A DNA stretch of 17,616 nt from DATJOQ01 sp050010455 (GTDB taxonomy: Bacteria > Desulfobacterota > Binatia > Binatales > Binataceae). Where the stretch lies: positions 1 through 17,616 of the forward strand of contig JBEKLA010000063.1 in NCBI GenBank assembly GCA_050010455.1, written 5' to 3'. Shown piece after piece: positions 13,989-17,616 of the stretch (position 1 is its first letter; every line of letters starts with the position of its first letter). A model generated the notes under the pieces. It saw only the letters and a list, made by a program, of their open reading frames with translations, was not told the origin of the DNA and made no database searches. Made by a program: the position numbers and the translations under genes.

Positions 13989-15926
13989 TCACTTGAAGAT
14001 CCTGAAACCCCACTCAGCCAGTGACCACTTCCACTTCGGCGCGATGACGCTGCTCCAGTATCCGGCTTCGATTACGCACGGTCCTTCGCCGCCCTCGCCT
14101 GGCTTGAGGCCAGCTGCGTCAACTACAGGAACCGAGCAAGGCTCGCCTTTGAGTAGCACGCGCCGCTTGGCCTCAAGGGCGGCTTGAAGCGGCGCCTTAT
14201 GACCGGCCGGGAAAGCCTGCAAACCGCTGCCGCGCCTCGATAGCCGCAAGTCTACTACCACCGGCCCTTTCCCGCCGTCGCGCTCGATCTTCAAGGCGCC
14301 GGGGCCGCTGCGATGCGCTTCTTTCATTTCGCCGCTTTGCCAGAGCCGAAGTTGTGTTTCGCAATCGGCCTCAGCGACGCCTTCGCCGAACATGTCACGC
14401 TTGGCGCGGCGCTCGAGTTCGGGAAGCACTTCTCCGTCGAGGGTTTCCTGGGTGACATCGGCGGGCACGATCGCGCGGTATCCATGCGCGAGTTCGCAAA
14501 AAGCCACGCCCAGCGCGCTGAAGCTGGCGGCGGCGTGAGGGACCATGATTTCGCCGACGCCGAGACGCTGTCCCACCAGTGTGGCTAACAGGGGTCCCGA
14601 ACCTCCGTACAAAAGCAGCGTCGTCTCGTTGGGCTGCCATCCCGCGTTCTTGATCACCGCGCCGATTTCATCGGCCAGCCGTTCGGCGAACGTTTCGATC
14701 ATCGCCGAAGCGCCGGCCGCCGCGTCCTTGAGGCCCAGCGGCTCCGCGATCTTTCTCGTAATCGCCGCGTCGGCGAGTTCGGGATTCAGCGCGAACTGTC
14801 CTCCGGCGAAAGTCTTCGCGTCGATAAAGCCCGCGAGCAGCGCGGCGTCGGTGAGGGTTGGTTGTTCTCCGCCGCGGCCGAAACAAACCGGGCCGGGAAG
14901 CGCGCCCGCGCTCTCGGGGCCGATTTTGAAAATTTTGTCGCTGACGCTAAAAATCGAGCCCCCGCCGAGCGCGGCGGTTCTCAGCTTGGGGAACGAGAAA
15001 GCCAGCGGCAGCCCGTGCACCTGGCCGAACAGCTCGCTCTTGGGAACCGCGTCTTCGACCAATCCGATATCGGCGCTGGTGCCGCCGACGTCTACGGTGA
15101 CGACCTTCGTTTGGCCTACCACACGCGCCAGCAGCGCCGCGCCCGACAGCCCTCCCACCGGGCCGGAATCGAGCGTCTTGACGCCGGTGGTCTTGGCGAC
15201 GCGTCCGCAGCCCCAATCGTTCCTCATCACATGGAGCGGCTGATGCACGTGGCGCTCCTGTGTCCAGCGATCCGCGTGATACAAGAACCGTGCGGTCTCG
15301 CGATGCAAGAAAGCATTGAGCAGCGCGGTCGCCGTGCGCCGGCGATCGTCGGGGTCTTCGCACAGCTCGCGCGAAAACAGGATCGGGACCGAGCCCAGCA
15401 GATGGCCCGGGAACAGCCGCATGTAGCGGCGCTTGAATTCGATTTCAGCCTGTCGGCCCCACGGATCCGGAAATGATACGACTATCCACTCGGCGCCGCG
15501 GCTCAACAGCTCGCGCAGCGTAGCCGTGATCTGGCGATCCTGAGCGTCGGCCGAACCGTTGCCCATCTGGATGCCGCGGACGCGATCGCCGACAATACTC
15601 TCGATTAACTCTGGCGCCGTCTGGCGCAGACCGTAAGCGTCGCGCTCCGCCTCAGGGCTGGTCACCATACCGACCCTCGCGCCACGCTTGACCAATAACG
15701 CATTGGTTCCCGCGGTGGTCGAATAGCGCACTTCAGCCACGCGCTTTAGCAGCTCCGCTTCGGTGCCGACCCCGCTTGCCTCGGCCAGGGCGCGGAAGAC
15801 GCCGGTGAAGCATCGCATCAGGTCGTATGGCGTGGTTAGCACTTTCACCGACCACATGCCCGATTCGGAGATCAAGCACCCGTCGGTGAAGGTGGACCCG
15901 TTATCGATAGTGACTTGCCAAGCCAT
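13989..15926 (-). CDS. divergent HyuA-type subunit of ketone carboxylase (Apc1 position)
   Basis: The protein has 645 aa (about 69 kDa) and belongs to the HyuA/oxoprolinase family, but it is shorter and divergent. The first phosphate motif is DNGSTFTD (8-15) where most HyuA proteins have DIGGTFTD. The second, DVGGTSADIG (279-288), is well kept, as are STTAGTNALL (69-78), LDSGPVGGL (252-260), ALGGGSIFSV, GPESAGALPGPVCFGRGG and YGGSGPLLATL. The ATG at 15926 has GAGGAAAGG upstream and is the first gene of the tight cluster after a 161-nt gap. Such a paralogue beside a canonical HyuA is the arrangement of acetophenone carboxylase, where two HyuA-like subunits occur in one complex. It may bind ATP differently or act mainly in bicarbonate activation; that is inference. 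Confidence 0.88.
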   Translation of the reverse strand: MAWQVTIDNGSTFTDGCLISESGMWSVKVLTTPYDLMRCFTGVFRALAEASGVGTEAELLKRVAEVRYSTTAGTNALLVKRGARVGMVTSPEAERDAYGLRQTAPELIESIVGDRVRGIQMGNGSADAQDRQITATLRELLSRGAEWIVVSFPDPWGRQAEIEFKRRYMRLFPGHLLGSVPILFSRELCEDPDDRRRTATALLNAFLHRETARFLYHADRWTQERHVHQPLHVMRNDWGCGRVAKTTGVKTLDSGPVGGLSGAALLARVVGQTKVVTVDVGGTSADIGLVEDAVPKSELFGQVHGLPLAFSFPKLRTAALGGGSIFSVSDKIFKIGPESAGALPGPVCFGRGGEQPTLTDAALLAGFIDAKTFAGGQFALNPELADAAITRKIAEPLGLKDAAAGASAMIETFAERLADEIGAVIKNAGWQPNETTLLLYGGSGPLLATLVGQRLGVGEIMVPHAAASFSALGVAFCELAHGYRAIVPADVTQETLDGEVLPELERRAKRDMFGEGVAEADCETQLRLWQSGEMKEAHRSGPGALKIERDGGKGPVVVDLRLSRRGSGLQAFPAGHKAPLQAALEAKRRVLLKGEPCSVPVVDAAGLKPGEGGEGPCVIEAGYWSSVIAPKWKWSLAEWGFRIFK

Positions 15927-16087
15927 TTTGGCACCTTTCCTCGCCGGGCCGGTTCGCGATCCTGGCGTATCCGGCGTCTAGCGCTCTCGCCACGGTTGCA
16001 ATAGCCGCCGCCGGTTGGACCCGTTGCAACACCGCCGGCCGGCGCTTGCTTGTGCAGGCGGCGGCCAGCGGCGATCTCAAGTTCGAC
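15927..16087 (-). promoter_or_regulatory. operon leader region with palindromes upstream of the carboxylase genes
   Basis: This 161-nt gap lies between the DUF1329 gene and the first carboxylase gene. It holds the palindrome GTTGCAAC (16023-16030), a second near-copy GTTGCAA (15995-16001) about 28 nt away (near three helical turns), and a perfect 12-bp palindrome CGCCGGCCGGCG (16033-16044). Paired sites at this spacing suggest a regulator operator or a hairpin. A promoter is expected here, but I cannot assign -35/-10 boxes with confidence. Confidence 0.4.
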
Positions 16088-17593
16088 TTAGCGATGGATC
16101 TCCTCCAGCCGGTTGATATCGAACACGCGCTCCACTTGCCGGGCGTTCAGGTCCGGATAACCGAATCCCGGACCAGGAACCATCGTGCCACGCTTGTTCT
16201 GAATATCGACGTTGGTGGCGTTCTGGAACACCATGCTGTGTACGCCGTGGTTGATCTCGGCAAAGGTCTTGTATTCCTCGGTATACTTCCAGCGCCAGTC
16301 GACGACCTTCCACAGCTTCCCGCCACGGTCGAACGCGAAGTGGTAAGTGGAGAACCAGTTTTCACCGACCACGAACATCAGCGCGCTTTTGTAGGGATAG
16401 CGCGGATCCTTGGGGATACGCTGGATTACCGCCATTTGCCTGAGCGTCCAGCGGTCGTCGGGAATGGTGCCGTTGGGGCCGTAGAAATGCGGGAAATCCC
16501 ACTTCGGATCGGTAACCGCCAGAACCTGCTTCCAGCCCAGGAACTTCCAATTCCACTCCAGCGGACGGCCGTTGAAGCCGTAGAAATCGTCCAGGCAAAA
16601 GTCGGTGCCGAGCAGCGAGTCGGATTTGACTTCCGCCGAAATCCGCCGCACCCGCCTAAGCGTCGGCACGTACGCCCACGCGTCGTCCGCGCGATGCGGG
16701 TCCTCATAGCGGAATATAATGAACGCGGTGCCGCGGATATCGAACGGCTCGACGAAGTAGTTGAACTCCTTCCATTCGAAATCCTTGGCGCCCTTGAGCG
16801 GAACCAGACCGCCTTGATCCGCGAGCTGCGCCAGATGCGAGAATTTGGCGCGCTGATAGTATGACTGCAGGATACGCTGGAAAGTGCCCCCGCCGCCGAA
16901 ATCGGAGGCGATATTGGTGGGCCACTGGCTCACATAGTTTATTCCTTCGATAAAGCTCGGCGGTGGCGCCTCGACGGCGCTGGGAGCCATCGCCTGATGG
17001 CTGCCGCCCATGCGGTCCCAGACCCAGATCAGCATCCCATTCAATCCGTAGTAGTCCCAGTGGTAGTCGAAGTTCCACGCGGCCTTCATTCCGGACGTCG
17101 CATCGTTGGTGTTGAGATCGCCGTTGAGGAACGGTTGCCCGCACAGATAATTGACCAGCGCCCCGTCCGGCGCCAGCCGCACCTGAGAGCCGTACTTTTC
17201 AGTGCAATCCTGATACACCCGGGCCATCGGATGCGGGCTGGGCTGCGCGATTTCCATATGCAGCTCGGGAAAGTTGAGCTGCTCGAAGTAACCAGGCGGT
17301 ACGAAAGGCCGAATCCGTTCGAGATCCTTCACCGTGAGAACGTCGCCGGGTTTGAAGTCGGGTTTGGCGTCGGCGTACTTTTGCAGCCACTCCATGTAGT
17401 TGTCCATGGTATAACCGCTCAGGTCCTGCGAGCGCACCCGGGAAGCCGGGCAAACCAGGCAACCCAGGACCAGCAGGCAGAACGCCGGTCGCAGCCACCT
17501 GCGAAGCGCGGCCGCTAGGCGTGGATTGGGTTGGTAACGCCAGAGCGTTACAGGACTGCTTCCGTGAGCATAAGTGCCGGGCGTGTCGCTCAT
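16088..17593 (-). CDS. DUF1329 secreted protein (LolA/LolB-like outer-membrane-associated family)
   Basis: The protein has 501 aa. The ATG at 17593 has AAGGAGGT about 5 nt upstream. A basic stretch LRRWLRP followed by a hydrophobic core (about residues 37-50, AFCLLVLGCLVCPA) forms a late Sec signal peptide. VLGC at 42-45 could be a lipobox, but the hydrophobic run continues past it. The mature part matches DUF1329: ADAKPDFKPGDVLTVKDLER, DPHRADDAWAYVPTLRRVRR, LLGTDFCLDDFYGFNGR, then the C-terminal WFSTYHFAFDRGGKLWKVVD. The family is related to outer-membrane lipoprotein-sorting folds and is often found beside DUF1302, RND/MMPL exporters and genes for hydrophobic carbon compounds. Sharing the strand with the carboxylase operon, it may help uptake or handling of the hydrophobic substrate in the envelope; that is inference. 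The start codon overlaps a TGA (ATGA). Confidence 0.85.
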   Translation of the reverse strand: MSDTPGTYAHGSSPVTLWRYQPNPRLAAALRRWLRPAFCLLVLGCLVCPASRVRSQDLSGYTMDNYMEWLQKYADAKPDFKPGDVLTVKDLERIRPFVPPGYFEQLNFPELHMEIAQPSPHPMARVYQDCTEKYGSQVRLAPDGALVNYLCGQPFLNGDLNTNDATSGMKAAWNFDYHWDYYGLNGMLIWVWDRMGGSHQAMAPSAVEAPPPSFIEGINYVSQWPTNIASDFGGGGTFQRILQSYYQRAKFSHLAQLADQGGLVPLKGAKDFEWKEFNYFVEPFDIRGTAFIIFRYEDPHRADDAWAYVPTLRRVRRISAEVKSDSLLGTDFCLDDFYGFNGRPLEWNWKFLGWKQVLAVTDPKWDFPHFYGPNGTIPDDRWTLRQMAVIQRIPKDPRYPYKSALMFVVGENWFSTYHFAFDRGGKLWKVVDWRWKYTEEYKTFAEINHGVHSMVFQNATNVDIQNKRGTMVPGPGFGYPDLNARQVERVFDINRLEEIHR

Positions 17594-17616
17594 ACCTGCA
17601 CCTCCTTCATTTCCTT

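Overview
The window is GC-rich bacterial DNA in two unlike halves, divided by a fragment of a tRNA-Thr gene at 6431-6478. High GC, GTG/TTG starts and short operon spacing fit a soil-type proteobacterium or an uncultivated relative such as the Binatota. That placement is an inference from gene content only and is weak.

Right half (6611-17593, all on the minus strand): a compact, intact operon plus one upstream gene. In transcription order it holds a DUF1329 secreted protein; a 161-nt gap with palindromes; a HyuA-like subunit (645 aa); a 112-aa zinc-ribbon subunit; a second HyuA-like subunit (712 aa); a HyuB-like subunit (742 aa); a 266-aa protein I do not recognise by sequence; and an AMP-forming acyl-CoA ligase. 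This order matches what I recall of apc1-5 plus bal, the acetophenone carboxylase and benzoylacetate-CoA ligase operon of Aromatoleum aromaticum. The predicted job is ATP-dependent carboxylation of a methyl ketone to a beta-keto acid, which the ligase then converts to its CoA thioester for thiolysis. The substrate cannot be read from the sequence. The 266-aa protein sits where Apc5 would be and is the best candidate for an under-described subunit.

Left half (1-6478): a decayed region. It has a transglutaminase-like gene cut by the window edge; a second transglutaminase gene that has lost its catalytic core and carries a frameshift; an apparently intact N-formylglutamate amidohydrolase-family gene; a stand-alone KdpD without a histidine kinase; a broken site-2 protease/CBS gene; and fused remnants of an IS6-family and an IS481/IS3-like transposase. 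The tRNA-Thr piece starts inside the anticodon stem and runs to CCA. Its orientation is that of the distal attachment site of an element lying to its left. The simplest reading is an old genomic island (left) ending at the tRNA fragment, next to the host chromosome or another segment carrying the ketone carboxylase operon (right).
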